Positions 57,642 to 64,000 of a DNA stretch of 64,000 nucleotides are shown one piece after another. The stretch comes from Clostridia bacterium (lineage in GTDB: Bacteria; Bacillota; Clostridia; Christensenellales; Borkfalkiaceae): positions 60,221 to 124,220 of the forward strand of contig JAIDCJ010000022.1 in the NCBI GenBank assembly GCA_029055875.1, written 5' to 3'. Each line of letters begins with the position of its first letter. Positions within the stretch are counted from its first letter, which is position 1. A program made the position numbers and the translations under genes. The notes below the pieces were generated by a model. That model was not told where the DNA came from and searched no databases. It worked only from the letters and a program-made list of their open reading frames with translations.

Positions 57642-57696
57642 AAAATCCTCCTATGCGTAATGTGCGCAAGGTAAAAAATTTTATACGGATTTTATA

Positions 57697-57725
57697 TTGC
57701 AAAAAAACTTATAATGTGCTATACT
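57697..57725 (+). promoter_or_regulatory. Sigma-A promoter of the structured leader
   Basis: TTGCAA (57697-57702) and TATACT (57720-57725) have a 17-base spacer. The predicted start is at about 57731, the first base of the long closing stem of the downstream RNA. Confidence 0.78.
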
Positions 57726-57729
57726 ACTT

Positions 57730-57833
57730 TTACCACACAAATTTAATAAAAATTACGAGTTCGGGGATACTGCTACGGCAAACGTGTATCTCTTCTTTCC
57801 TCGTTCTCGTAAACTTGGTAATTTGTGTGGTAA
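57730..57833 (+). ncRNA. Structured 5' leader RNA (orphan riboswitch candidate)
   Basis: A perfect 14-bp closing stem joins TTACCACACAAATT (57730-57743) with AATTTGTGTGGTAA (57820-57833). Inside it TTACGAG (57753-57759) pairs with CTCGTAA (57806-57812), GGGATAC (about 57763-57769) with GTATCTC (57786-57792), and ACG with CGT around a GCAAA loop. The start of transcription lies at the base of the stem and an intrinsic terminator follows after about 23 bases. This is the arrangement of an aptamer plus expression platform. I do not recognise a known class. Confidence 0.6.
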
Positions 57834-57855
57834 CAAATCTCGGAGATACCATTGC

Positions 57856-57890
57856 AGTGTGTTTCCTTGATTTGGGAACACACTTTTTTA
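57856..57890 (+). terminator. Terminator of the structured leader
   Basis: AGTGTGTTTCC (57856-57866) pairs with GGGAACACACT (57874-57884) with one G-T pair, then TTTTT. It lies 34 bases before the ATG at 57924, so read-through decides expression of that gene. Confidence 0.85.
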
Positions 57891-57923
57891 TTTATAAAAA
57901 TTTATTTTACGGAGGTAAACAAA

Positions 57924-58637
57924 ATGGAAACACATGCAACACAGAACGCACCCGATTTTACTTATGAGGGCGTTGACGAAAGCGAAGTGCTTAATATCCA
58001 TGACGGCGAAGCAGTTATTGGCTTGATTAGGCAAAACGTTGAAACAGGGGTCTTTAACGAAATTAAATTTGAGGCGTATGATGAAAACGGAAACGACTGC
58101 TTTTTAGAGTGCATCGGCATCTCAACGCTGAATAGATTCGGCAAAAACAGACTTTATTTGGCTCTTATAGATTTGGAAGGAGATACCAGCAGACGTTATA
58201 CCTATTACGTAGCTAAGCGCCCTAACGGGGAATACATTTTGGTTCACGAAACGGACGATGAAATGTTCAGCGCTTTTGAACAAAGATTTGAAAGCTTAAG
58301 AGCGGCGCAGGATAACGATTCGGAAACGGGCAGCAAGAAGAAAAGCGGTAACGGTTGGAAAATAGCGTTTAAGATTATTCTTTTCCCGTTTTGGCTTATT
58401 TGGCAGTTTATTAAAGCGGTATTGTCTCTTTTCAATATCGCGGCGGGCGATGACCCCGCGGTGAAAGCGTTTAAGCGCGGATATAACGGTGAAAGCGCAC
58501 CCGTGAAAGAATATACCTTTATTAACAGTATGGGCTGCGAGCAAACCGTTTACAGCAGCAACGGCAGAGATTTTTACGATGCGAACGGTGCTTACGTCGG
58601 AAGAAGCGAAGACGGCGGAAAGCATATTATTCAGTAA
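57924..58637 (+). CDS. Unknown protein with two-domain layout behind a structured leader
   Basis: The 237 residues start METHATQNAPDFTYEGVDES; GGAGG lies 8-9 bases upstream of ATG 57924. Residues about 20-125 are an acidic, beta-rich globular domain (VLNIHDGEAVIGLIRQN, CFLECIGISTLNRFGKNRLYL). A basic stretch and one hydrophobic helix (GWKIAFKIILFPFWLIWQFIKAVLSLF, about 147-173) follow. The tail (KEYTFINSMGCEQTVYSSNG, FYDANGAYVGRSED) is a second short polar domain. I do not recognise the family. It is one of few plus-strand genes and is controlled by the structured leader. Confidence 0.75.
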   Translation: METHATQNAPDFTYEGVDESEVLNIHDGEAVIGLIRQNVETGVFNEIKFEAYDENGNDCFLECIGISTLNRFGKNRLYLALIDLEGDTSRRYTYYVAKRPNGEYILVHETDDEMFSAFEQRFESLRAAQDNDSETGSKKKSGNGWKIAFKIILFPFWLIWQFIKAVLSLFNIAAGDDPAVKAFKRGYNGESAPVKEYTFINSMGCEQTVYSSNGRDFYDANGAYVGRSEDGGKHIIQ

Positions 58638-58654
58638 TCGAAACTATTTCATAA

Positions 58655-58697
58655 CGAACAGCCCGCCGACGCACAGCGTCGGCGGGCTTATTTTTTA
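58655..58697. terminator. Bidirectional terminator between the unknown gene and spoIIR
   Basis: AGCCCGCCGACG (58660-58671) pairs with CGTCGGCGGGCT (58677-58688), followed by TTATTTTTT on the plus strand. Confidence 0.87.
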
Positions 58698-59225
58698 CCC
58701 GAAAAATTTTTGAATGATTTCCGCAATCTTGCTTTTATAAATAATATTGCCGTTGCCGCTCGTGAAGCACAGGGGCGGATACACCACACACCACCAGTTG
58801 TCGCCCGTGCCCGTGCCAAGCTCTAAAATCAGCGCGTCGTACACGCCCGCCTCTAACGTTACTTCCTCGTACACGCGGGTGGGAAACTCCTCTTTACGGA
58901 TACTCGCCCTTGCGCCGTAGGTATAGCCGTTTGCGCGGAGCACCTGATCCGCAACCGCTTCTATTTCGGAAAGCTTAGAAGAAATCTTTTCGATTGCCTC
59001 CCCCTTCGTTTCGCAGTCGGCCACCGTGGGCGTGAGAAATTCCACCACCTTATCGCGCACCTTGTACTTCACCGCCTGATCGTCCGCTCCGTTGGAGTTG
59101 GCGCGGATATGCACCCGAAGATAGGAAGTGTTCGCGCTCTCCTCTGCTTTTCCGCTTCCCGTAAACGCAAAGCTGAGTCCCGCGATTGCCGCAATCAACA
59201 AAATAATTAATCCCGCTTTTTTCAT
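58695..59225 (-). CDS. spoIIR: Stage II sporulation protein R
   Basis: The 176 residues have a signal peptide (MKKAGLIILLIAAIAGLSFA). The SpoIIR core follows: YLRVHIRANSNGADDQAVKYKVRD, then YGARASIRKEEFPTRVYEEVTLEAGVYDALILELGTGTGDNWWCVVYPPLCF. SpoIIR is secreted from the forespore into the intermembrane space to trigger SpoIIGA cleavage of pro-sigma-E. GGAGG lies before the ATG. A GTATA at about -35 relative to the start suggests sigma-F control, but a GGnnAnnnT -10 is not convincing. It is a monocistronic unit. Confidence 0.95.
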   Translation of the reverse strand: MKKAGLIILLIAAIAGLSFAFTGSGKAEESANTSYLRVHIRANSNGADDQAVKYKVRDKVVEFLTPTVADCETKGEAIEKISSKLSEIEAVADQVLRANGYTYGARASIRKEEFPTRVYEEVTLEAGVYDALILELGTGTGDNWWCVVYPPLCFTSGNGNIIYKSKIAEIIQKFFG

Positions 59226-59291
59226 AAAAAATACCCTCCGTGTTTTACATGGAAGGTATTGACGCGTTATTAAATTTTTATACCTGTCATT

Positions 59292-60425
59292 TTATTCTGC
59301 CGTCAATTTTCTGATAGACGCCTTTCCCATTTTATAGGTAAACGCACAAACGGCAAGCTCGAAGAGTACGATAAACGCCGCGAGCACGATAAAGAAAGTT
59401 TCCACGTCGAACGAATACGCTTTCATTTCTTCCACGCCCTTGAATACCAAGTCTACCATGAGCCGAAGGATTCCGTACTGATAGACCGTGCCGACCGCAA
59501 ACCCCACGGCCGCGGGGATATGATACCCGCCGAGCACCGCCCCGCCGCACTGCACGGGCGTATAACCGTTCGCGCGCATGACGGCAACCGTCTTTTCATT
59601 CGAGGCGGTAATCGCCGTAAACGCGAGAAGCAAACTCATGACGGCAAGCAACACACCGATCCCCAGCACGATTCCCCCCATGGTGGCGCTTGCAAGATCC
59701 ATCATGGAAACGGACATTTGCAGCATCGCGGAAAAGCAGAAGCACGCGAACGCGACGAAGAACGCAAGCGCCTTGCGCGTTCTCAGCGTTTCCCAAAACA
59801 GCTCCCGAAGGAACGGGCGTTCCTTTTTTGCAATATGCGCTTTGCCCTTTGCAAGCTCGGTCTTTCCGCGAAGCAGCTCCGAGGCGGGAAGGCGCAGCTT
59901 GATATACGCATAGAGCACGGCAAGCGCGGCAAAAAGGAAGGCGGGCAAAATCACGAAGCACACAAAGAGCTCCCAATGAAAGGTAATCGGTATTTCGGGC
60001 AGGCCCTTGCCGTCCATTTGATGGTATATGACGGGCGTCATGGCGTAGCCCCCGCCGAAGCCCACGGCGCAGCCCAACAGCACGCTCAGCCCGAACACCC
60101 AAAACCCGAGCGCAATTTTTCCGTTTGCGTATCCGAGCGCTTTCAGAATGCCGATTTGCTTTGCGTGTCCGTCCAGATATAATTTCACGTAGAACAACAG
60201 CAATACCACGCAGACGAGCACCAAACACAGCCCCGAAATGAGGCAGGTCAGCTTTGAAGAAAGCAACTGCGATTCATACAGCGGAATCGCTTCTTCCGCA
60301 ACCTTTTCCCGCACCGAGAGCGCGTCGAGATAATAACTGAGGAAAAAGGTGCACACGAACACCGCGCACGCACAGATAATGGAAATTCCGACGAGCTTCA
60401 AGCCGTCCTTCAAACTCACCGTCAT
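59292..60425 (-). CDS. ABC transporter permease, FtsX/MacB-like
   Basis: The 377 residues form eight hydrophobic helices with two FtsX-like halves. Conserved FtsX elements are HAKQIGILKALGYANGKIALGFWVFGLSVLLGCAVGFGGGY and VMRANGYTPVQCGGAVLGGYHIP. There is no large extracellular loop, so it is the short type of the family. It lies three bases after its ATPase and forms the membrane part of a MacB/LolD-type transporter. The substrate is unknown; peptides or lipids are possible. The TetR regulator is the first gene. Confidence 0.88.
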   Translation of the reverse strand: MTVSLKDGLKLVGISIICACAVFVCTFFLSYYLDALSVREKVAEEAIPLYESQLLSSKLTCLISGLCLVLVCVVLLLFYVKLYLDGHAKQIGILKALGYANGKIALGFWVFGLSVLLGCAVGFGGGYAMTPVIYHQMDGKGLPEIPITFHWELFVCFVILPAFLFAALAVLYAYIKLRLPASELLRGKTELAKGKAHIAKKERPFLRELFWETLRTRKALAFFVAFACFCFSAMLQMSVSMMDLASATMGGIVLGIGVLLAVMSLLLAFTAITASNEKTVAVMRANGYTPVQCGGAVLGGYHIPAAVGFAVGTVYQYGILRLMVDLVFKGVEEMKAYSFDVETFFIVLAAFIVLFELAVCAFTYKMGKASIRKLTAE

Positions 60426-60428
60426 TTC

Positions 60429-61121
60429 TTACCACCCGATTTCATACGCCGTCTTGCGCGTTTTGTTTTTATAGGTTTCGGCAATCCTGCCGCTGTTCAT
60501 TTTAATTACCGTATCCGCCATGTCCGCAATGAAAGGGTTATGCGTCACCATCACGGCGGTGAATTTGAGCTCCGTTTGCAGCTTTGTCAAATAGTCCAAA
60601 ATGCCCCGCCCCGTCTCCTCGTCGAGCGCGCCCGTCGGCTCGTCGAGAAACAAAAGGCTCGGCTTTTTGGCGAGCGCACGCGCAATGCTCACGCGCTGCT
60701 GCTCCCCGCCCGAAAGCTCCGCGGGACGGCGGCGACTTTTCTCGCCCAAGCCCACCGCCTCGATAATTTTCGCGTAATCTTGATTGTTCGCAAGATTCGC
60801 GCCGAGCTTCACGTTCCCTTCCACCGTAAGGTGCGGCAAAAGGAAATATTGCTGAAACACGAACCCCACCGTCCGCTTGCGAAAATCGGTAAGCTGTTTA
60901 TCCGTCATTTCGGAAAGCTCCTCGCCGCCCACGGTAATCTTTCCGCCGTCCGCTTTCTCTAAGCCGGAAAGCACGGAAAGAAGCGTCGACTTCCCCGAAC
61001 CCGACGCGCCCAAAATCACAACGAATTCTCCGTCGTTGATTTGAAGAGATACGTCTTTCAGAACAGGCGTTACCGTCTTGCCGTTCGTGTACGATTTGGT
61101 TATATTCTCGGCAACAATCAT
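60429..61121 (-). CDS. ABC transporter ATP-binding protein, MacB/LolD-like
   Basis: The 230 residues have Walker [22 protein letters not shown]-loop [15 protein letters not shown], signature [19 protein letters not shown] and Walker [17 protein letters not shown] with the H-loop THNPFIAD. Such FtsE/LolD/MacB-class ATPases serve FtsX-like permeases; the permease is directly downstream. Its start overlaps the tetR stop by four bases, so the three genes form one translationally coupled operon. Confidence 0.95.
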   Translation of the reverse strand: MIVAENITKSYTNGKTVTPVLKDVSLQINDGEFVVILGASGSGKSTLLSVLSGLEKADGGKITVGGEELSEMTDKQLTDFRKRTVGFVFQQYFLLPHLTVEGNVKLGANLANNQDYAKIIEAVGLGEKSRRRPAELSGGEQQRVSIARALAKKPSLLFLDEPTGALDEETGRGILDYLTKLQTELKFTAVMVTHNPFIADMADTVIKMNSGRIAETYKNKTRKTAYEIGW

Positions 61122-61687
61122 TGCTTTTCACTCCTCAATAAAATGATAAACGCTCTCCCCGCTTCGTTCAAAAGCTCGCTCACTTCCTGCATTGTAAATT
61201 TACAGGAGCCCGTCGCGCAGAGCGTGGCAATGCCGTGCGAGTACGTCCACAAATGGCGGTAGAACCGCTCCGCCTGCGGCGGCGTAAGCGAATACTCTTC
61301 CGTAATCGAGGAGAGAATCGCGGCGTAGTTGTCGTCGATTTCGGGCAGAATCTTCTGCACGCCCGAATCATGCTCGCCCATGAACAGAAAGCGGAACAGG
61401 TTGGGCTCCTCTATCGCAAAGCGGATATACGCCATGCCCACGCCCTTGAACGCCTTCTCTTGCTTGAGCCCTTCGGCAACGTAATCGTTATAGGGCTCAC
61501 GCGCCGAGCGGCCGACTTCGGAAAGCACTTCGTCCATGTTTTTGAAAACCGTGAAGACGGGACGGGCAGAACTGCCGAGCCGTGCGCCCAGCTCCCGCGC
61601 GGTAACGGCCTCGATTCCTCTTTGCCGCACCAAATCGACTGCGGCTTTAATGATTTCCTCTTTCGTAAATTTTGCTTTCGGCGGCAT
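61118..61687 (-). CDS. TetR family transcriptional regulator
   Basis: The 189 residues hold an N-terminal TetR HTH (KEEIIKAAVDLVRQRGIEAVTARELGARLGSSARPVFTVFKNMDE, residues about 8-52) and a ligand domain ending LLRSEKQ. It heads the ABC operon. A near-palindromic element overlaps the transcription start (61802-61829). SD GGAG lies about 15 bases upstream of the ATG, an unusually long spacing, so translation may be weak or start codon choice uncertain. Confidence 0.92.
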   Translation of the reverse strand: MPPKAKFTKEEIIKAAVDLVRQRGIEAVTARELGARLGSSARPVFTVFKNMDEVLSEVGRSAREPYNDYVAEGLKQEKAFKGVGMAYIRFAIEEPNLFRFLFMGEHDSGVQKILPEIDDNYAAILSSITEEYSLTPPQAERFYRHLWTYSHGIATLCATGSCKFTMQEVSELLNEAGRAFIILLRSEKQ

Positions 61688-61712
61688 ATCGTCGTCACAA
61701 ACTCCGCTCTAA

Positions 61713-61790
61713 GCCTTATGCCTAAGCATAAGGCAAATTCGCTTCGTTGCTCCTCCTCTTCGCGAAAAAATACTTCGTCTTTTTTCGCGA
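61713..61790 (-). promoter_or_regulatory. Two perfect hairpins in the tetR leader
   Basis: The roughly 138-base leader contains TCGCGAAAAAA paired with TTTTTTCGCGA (61760-61770 with 61780-61790) and GCCTTATGC paired with GCATAAGGC (61713-61721 with 61726-61734). Neither is followed by a T run in the coding direction, so they look like folding elements, not terminators. A strong AGGAGG without a correctly spaced start lies between them. Confidence 0.55.
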
Positions 61791-61801
61791 GTATTCTAAT
61801 G

Positions 61802-61829
61802 AAAACAGTTGTTTTGCAACACTTGTTTT
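61802..61829 (-). promoter_or_regulatory. Candidate TetR operator
   Basis: A 28-base imperfect dyad (outer AAAACA/TGTTTT-like arms with a TGTTGCAAAACA centre) directly follows the -10 and covers the transcription start. Confidence 0.5.
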
Positions 61830-61831
61830 AG

Positions 61832-61860
61832 ATTATAGCAAAAGAAAAACCGCCTGTCAA
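61832..61860 (-). promoter_or_regulatory. Promoter of the tetR-ABC operon, nested in a terminator loop
   Basis: Minus-strand TTGACA (61855-61860) and TATAAT (61832-61837), spacer 17. The -35 is in the loop of the terminator at 61846-61868. Confidence 0.85.
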
Positions 61861-61868
61861 GCGGTTTT
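61846..61868 (-). terminator. Terminator of the lipoprotein gene
   Basis: AAAACCGC (61846-61853) pairs with GCGGTTTT (61861-61868), followed by a T tract on the minus strand. Its loop holds the -35 of the tetR promoter. Confidence 0.8.
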
Positions 61869-61870
61869 TA

Positions 61871-62488
61871 TTATGACGTTTGATAGTTCCATTCTGCGGG
61901 CGCATCCGTTTTGCGCATGTACAAAACGCCGTCCTCGGAATAAAAAGTTTTGTTCTCTTCGCTGCACTCGAAATAAAGCTCGGGAACGATGAGTACGGTC
62001 GGCGCATCACTACCCTCTTGATAATAGATACATTCGTCGAGATATTCGAGATTTTTTACGTTTTTCCCAAGCCGAACGGTAAAAACGAGTTTTTGAATCT
62101 CGTAGCCTTCGGGGAACTGCGAGGCAAGAAATTCCGTATCGTCTAAATCTCTTTTCGATAGCGCGTTATATTCATAGGGAAATCTTACGCCGAACGGAGA
62201 GGGAACGCCGCGCCCCACCCAGCCGCCGAGCTGCGTTACTGGAACGCGCGAAAAGGTATCGGGGATCTCGAACGCGCAAGCCTGCTGTGTGCCGTCCCAT
62301 TCGTAACAAAGAAACATGGCGTCCTTTTTGCCAACGCCGTAATGATATTTCCCGTCCTCGGAGACTTGAAAATGATAATACAAGGAACACCCGCAAAGCG
62401 AAACGACTACCGCAACGAACAGCATTACGGCAGTTAAAGACAGAAATAACTTTTTCACGTTCTTTCCCATTTGAATGTATTTTAGCAT
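61871..62488 (-). CDS. Unknown lipoprotein
   Basis: The 205 residues have a signal peptide and lipobox (FLSLTAVMLFVAVVVSLCGC), so the mature protein is lipid-anchored outside. The rest is about 170 polar residues with SEDGKYHYGVGKKDAMFLCYEWDG and, near the end, FYSEDGVLYMRKTDAP. These SEDG-x-Y strands resemble pieces of leucine-rich BspA-type repeats (GCFSLFIPDTFSRVPVTQLGG-like: FEIPDTFSRVPVTQLG), but repeats are not clear. A GGGGAG purine run lies right before the ATG; a second in-frame ATG at 62470 is possible. Confidence 0.75.
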   Translation of the reverse strand: MLKYIQMGKNVKKLFLSLTAVMLFVAVVVSLCGCSLYYHFQVSEDGKYHYGVGKKDAMFLCYEWDGTQQACAFEIPDTFSRVPVTQLGGWVGRGVPSPFGVRFPYEYNALSKRDLDDTEFLASQFPEGYEIQKLVFTVRLGKNVKNLEYLDECIYYQEGSDAPTVLIVPELYFECSEENKTFYSEDGVLYMRKTDAPAEWNYQTS

Positions 62489-62598
62489 ATCTCCCCGCCG
62501 TTTGCAAGAGGATATGAAAAACGAATAATAAACGGCTCTCGTACAAAAACGTTCGGGAGCTTTTGACTACAAACTATTTAGAAGAGATAAATTGAAAA

Positions 62599-63102
62599 TT
62601 ATCTTATTTCTGATTGTTTTTTGTCTTCCGATTTTTTATATTTAACCCACTTTGCGATATAAATTGTTTCCAGTATAAATGAATTTATAAAAACCACAAA
62701 ACACACAAGAGAAATAGTACCGGCAAACCACATCGCACCACTTGAAAAACTCAAGGTTTGTGTATGCCGTTTTAAGGTATGGTCAACGTATATAGGCACT
62801 TTCTTTCCCACTTGCGCTTTTGCATCTTCTTCATCGTATATCAATCTTTGCCATATGCCCGAATAAACCATTTCGTCCGCTTCATACTCATAAAACGTAC
62901 TATAACTTTTATTGTAGTCGTACCGTCCATTAGTTAATTCATATCGAACAATCGTTGCATATACTTTTTCATAATTTGCGTGAGTATTAAGGTAATAATC
63001 TTTTGCGGCAAACACAAGATTGTTTATAAATATTCCCATCAATACAATCATTAAAGCCATAACGAAACTATGGGCGATTGTATGATTTTTAGGTTTTTCC
63101 AT
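62599..63102 (-). CDS. Unknown membrane protein, DUF3592-like
   Basis: The 167 residues from MEKPKNHTIAHSFVMALMIV have one N-terminal helix and a C-terminal helix (FAGTISLVCFVVFINSFIL). Between them is a beta domain with YEKVYATIVRYELTNGRYDYNKSYSTFYEYEADEMVYSG and VGKKVPIYVDHTLK, the DUF3592 pattern (a domain between two helices, with an I-Y-V-D-P-like motif). ATG 63102 has GGAG 9 bases away and is preferred over ATG 63111. The promoter lies at 63142-63170. Function unknown. Confidence 0.75.
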   Translation of the reverse strand: MEKPKNHTIAHSFVMALMIVLMGIFINNLVFAAKDYYLNTHANYEKVYATIVRYELTNGRYDYNKSYSTFYEYEADEMVYSGIWQRLIYDEEDAKAQVGKKVPIYVDHTLKRHTQTLSFSSGAMWFAGTISLVCFVVFINSFILETIYIAKWVKYKKSEDKKQSEIR

Positions 63103-63141
63103 TAAATACATCTCCGCTAAATTACTGTTTATTGTGCAGTA

Positions 63142-63170
63142 ATTATAGCATATTAGAAACTATAAAACAA
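63142..63170 (-). promoter_or_regulatory. Promoter of the DUF3592-like gene
   Basis: Minus-strand TTGTTT (63165-63170) and TATAAT (63142-63147) with a 17-base spacer. Confidence 0.7.
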
Positions 63171-63198
63171 GCAGATAATCGCAAAGTTACGCATAGAA

Positions 63199-63222
63199 AA
63201 AACCGCCTTGTCAAGCGGTTTT
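63199..63222 (-). terminator. Terminator of the gene at 63239
   Basis: AACCGC (63201-63206) pairs with GCGGTT (63215-63220), with T runs on both strands. The loop again holds TTGACA (minus strand), but no -10 lies 17 bases further. Confidence 0.75.
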
Positions 63223-63238
63223 TTTCTATTGTGGTAAG

Positions 63239-63709
63239 TTAAATATAAGCGCAAACACCCGATACGGGAATATTGTAGCCCTTCAATGCCAGCAAAAAGA
63301 AATTGCCCTTAAAAGCTGTTCCGTCGTCATAAAAATTTATCAATTTATTGCCATTCATATCGTAAAATACCACGTCGACAATATATGGCGTCCTTACGGA
63401 CTGAATTTTTACTTGCGCAATATCCTGCACTGCGGCAGATTGACTTTTCCTAAACGGTTTAACGTACCGAAAAACGCCGTCCTTTAATTCAAAGCTTTCC
63501 GTAAAATAAACGTACAATCCCACGACGCCGATTCCCAAAAAGAAACACCCCATGCAGACCAGTAAAATCATAAGTGCAAGATTATCGAGTACAAATAACT
63601 TTACGCATATCCCTGTAACAATAATAAGAAAGCCCAAAGCCGCGAACACGGCGAGTGCTACCCCTTGCCATTTTGCGCTCCGAATTACAAAATCGTAGTT
63701 TTTCTTCAT
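63239..63709 (-). CDS. Unknown two-helix membrane protein with PH-like tail
   Basis: The 156 residues have two helices (GVALAVFAALGFLIIVTGICV and LALMILLVCMGCFFLGIGVVGLYVYF) and a beta-rich tail (FELKDGVFRYVKPFRKSQSA, IQSVRTPYIVDVVFYDMNGN). The layout matches the protein at 30328-30768. The transcript appears leaderless: TATAAT ends 7 bases before the ATG and no SD is present. No function is proposed. Confidence 0.7.
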   Translation of the reverse strand: MKKNYDFVIRSAKWQGVALAVFAALGFLIIVTGICVKLFVLDNLALMILLVCMGCFFLGIGVVGLYVYFTESFELKDGVFRYVKPFRKSQSAAVQDIAQVKIQSVRTPYIVDVVFYDMNGNKLINFYDDGTAFKGNFFLLALKGYNIPVSGVCAYI

Positions 63710-63716
63710 AACTTGA

Positions 63717-63745
63717 ATTATACCACAATTTTATATCTTATTCAA
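63717..63745 (-). promoter_or_regulatory. Promoter of the gene at 63239 (leaderless)
   Basis: Minus-strand TTGAAT (63740-63745) and TATAAT (63717-63722), spacer 17, end 7 bases before the ATG (63707-63709). Confidence 0.75.
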
Positions 63746-63759
63746 GCCTTATATACGGA

Positions 63760-63788
63760 AAAAGCACTTGCAAACTGCAAGTGCTTTT
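63760..63788 (-). terminator. Second copy of the rRNA-type terminator
   Basis: AAAAGCACTTGCA (63760-63772) pairs with TGCAAGTGCTTTT (63776-63788). It repeats the hairpin at 63889-63917 almost exactly. The stretch between the copies (63789-63888) holds no gene I can support. Confidence 0.75.
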
Positions 63789-63888
63789 CGTTTCCTACGA
63801 AGCTCAACAAAAAAGTAAAGCCGCACATACTTCACCGCTTTTCCCTACTCACCCTTTGCGGCTTGCCCCGGAAGTTAAGCCCATAGAA

Positions 63889-63917
63889 AAAAGCACTTGC
63901 TAACTGCAAGTGCTTTT
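63889..63917 (-). terminator. Terminator of the rRNA operon
   Basis: AAAAGCACTTGC (63889-63900) pairs with GCAAGTGCTTTT (63906-63917); a run of six T follows on the minus strand, just after the 5S end. Confidence 0.85.
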
Positions 63918-63923
63918 CGTTTG

Positions 63924-64000
63924 AAAGGTGGCAACTACCTATCCTCCCGGCCTGTTAGGGCAAGTACTTTGGGCGTAAGAGAGCTTAACTTCTGTGTTCG
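63924..64000 (-). rRNA. rrf: 5S rRNA (3' part, runs off the window)
   Basis: Read on the minus strand, the window end gives CGAACACAGAAGTTAAGCTC, then the conserved CCGGGAGGATAGGTAGTTGC 3' end. The match to the 5S core (GAAGTTAAGC) and helix end is clear. About the last 75 bases are inside the window. An rRNA operon must lie beyond 64000. Confidence 0.93.

Noticed and set aside
57642..57696. A sigma-G promoter for sleB.
   Set aside because: GTATA and CATTACG elements are present at about the expected distance, but the -10 matches poorly.
57730..57890. Assignment of the leader RNA to T-box, c-di-GMP, cobalamin or TPP classes.
   Set aside because: None of their conserved blocks (such as the T-box GGTGG sequence) is visible. 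A CGGCAAAC string resembles a small part of c-di-GMP-I but without the rest of the fold.
1..64000. Prophage, transposon, integron or CRISPR content.
   Set aside because: No integrase, transposase, phage structural genes, tandem spacer-repeat array or target-site duplications were seen. The XRE genes alone do not make a prophage.

Overview
The window reads as chromosome from a spore-forming member of the Clostridia (Firmicutes), probably an uncultured gut lineage. The evidence is spore genes (yqfC, yqfD, sleB, ypeB, spoIIR), purine-rich Shine-Dalgarno sites, consensus sigma-A promoters with 17-bp spacers, a class 1B dihydroorotate dehydrogenase pair (pyrD plus pyrK), a large Clostridia-style PurL-like protein, and TTG as an occasional start codon. 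No prophage, transposase or CRISPR array was seen. Nearly all genes lie on the minus strand. Plus-strand features are fba, two small XRE regulators, a polysaccharide deacetylase, tRNA-Gly(CCC) and one unknown gene behind a structured leader. The window opens inside yqfD and closes inside a 5S rRNA gene on the minus strand.

Layout. 1-3030: sporulation genes yqfC-yqfD, then divergent glycolytic genes gap and fba. 3030-3515: two divergent XRE regulators sharing a compact operator/promoter region. 3520-15700: one long run (tmk, rimM, trmD, rbgA, rnhB, yraN, a 1869-residue SF1 helicase of a defence-associated family, trkH, trkA, a transglutaminase-like gene). 15700-21640: a PurL-like protein, fhs and mutY. 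21690-28700: SDR, ZIP transporter, deacetylase, Ca-type P-ATPase, and a PadR/HAAS/DUF4097 envelope module. 28730-34770: a complete pyrimidine operon (pyrB-C-F-K-orf-D-E) behind an attenuator with a possible leader peptide. 34770-39700: phosphoesterase, tRNA, two tandem trypsin-like proteases, rubrerythrin with two previously uncalled small genes, and a Cys-rich gene facing an XRE regulator across a 44-bp perfect palindrome. 39714-48350: ion and drug transport (ClC, heterodimeric ABC exporter, CaCA antiporter, MntP behind a manganese riboswitch, MATE behind an attenuator). 48370-51860: trmL, LRR protein, cardiolipin synthase. 51930-54860: an AT-rich DpnII-like restriction-modification module. 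54930-59230: spore germination and sporulation genes (sleB-ypeB, spoIIR) around an unassigned structured RNA leader. 59290-61870: TetR-controlled ABC transporter. 61870-64000: unknown envelope proteins and the end of an rRNA operon.

Most interesting: (1) the PurL-like protein is an intact ORF but lacks the ETHNHP segment, the GGKDSMS motif and the glutaminase cysteine; (2) an orphan riboswitch-like leader at 57730-57890; (3) a 44-bp perfect palindrome enclosing a consensus promoter; (4) a divergent XRE pair whose promoters both predict leaderless mRNAs; (5) YpeB with a highly basic N-terminal extension of about 215 residues; (6) a pyrL-like attenuator; (7) the large helicase whose nuclease motif is altered. 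All function calls come from reading the sequence and from remembered family features. No database search was run.
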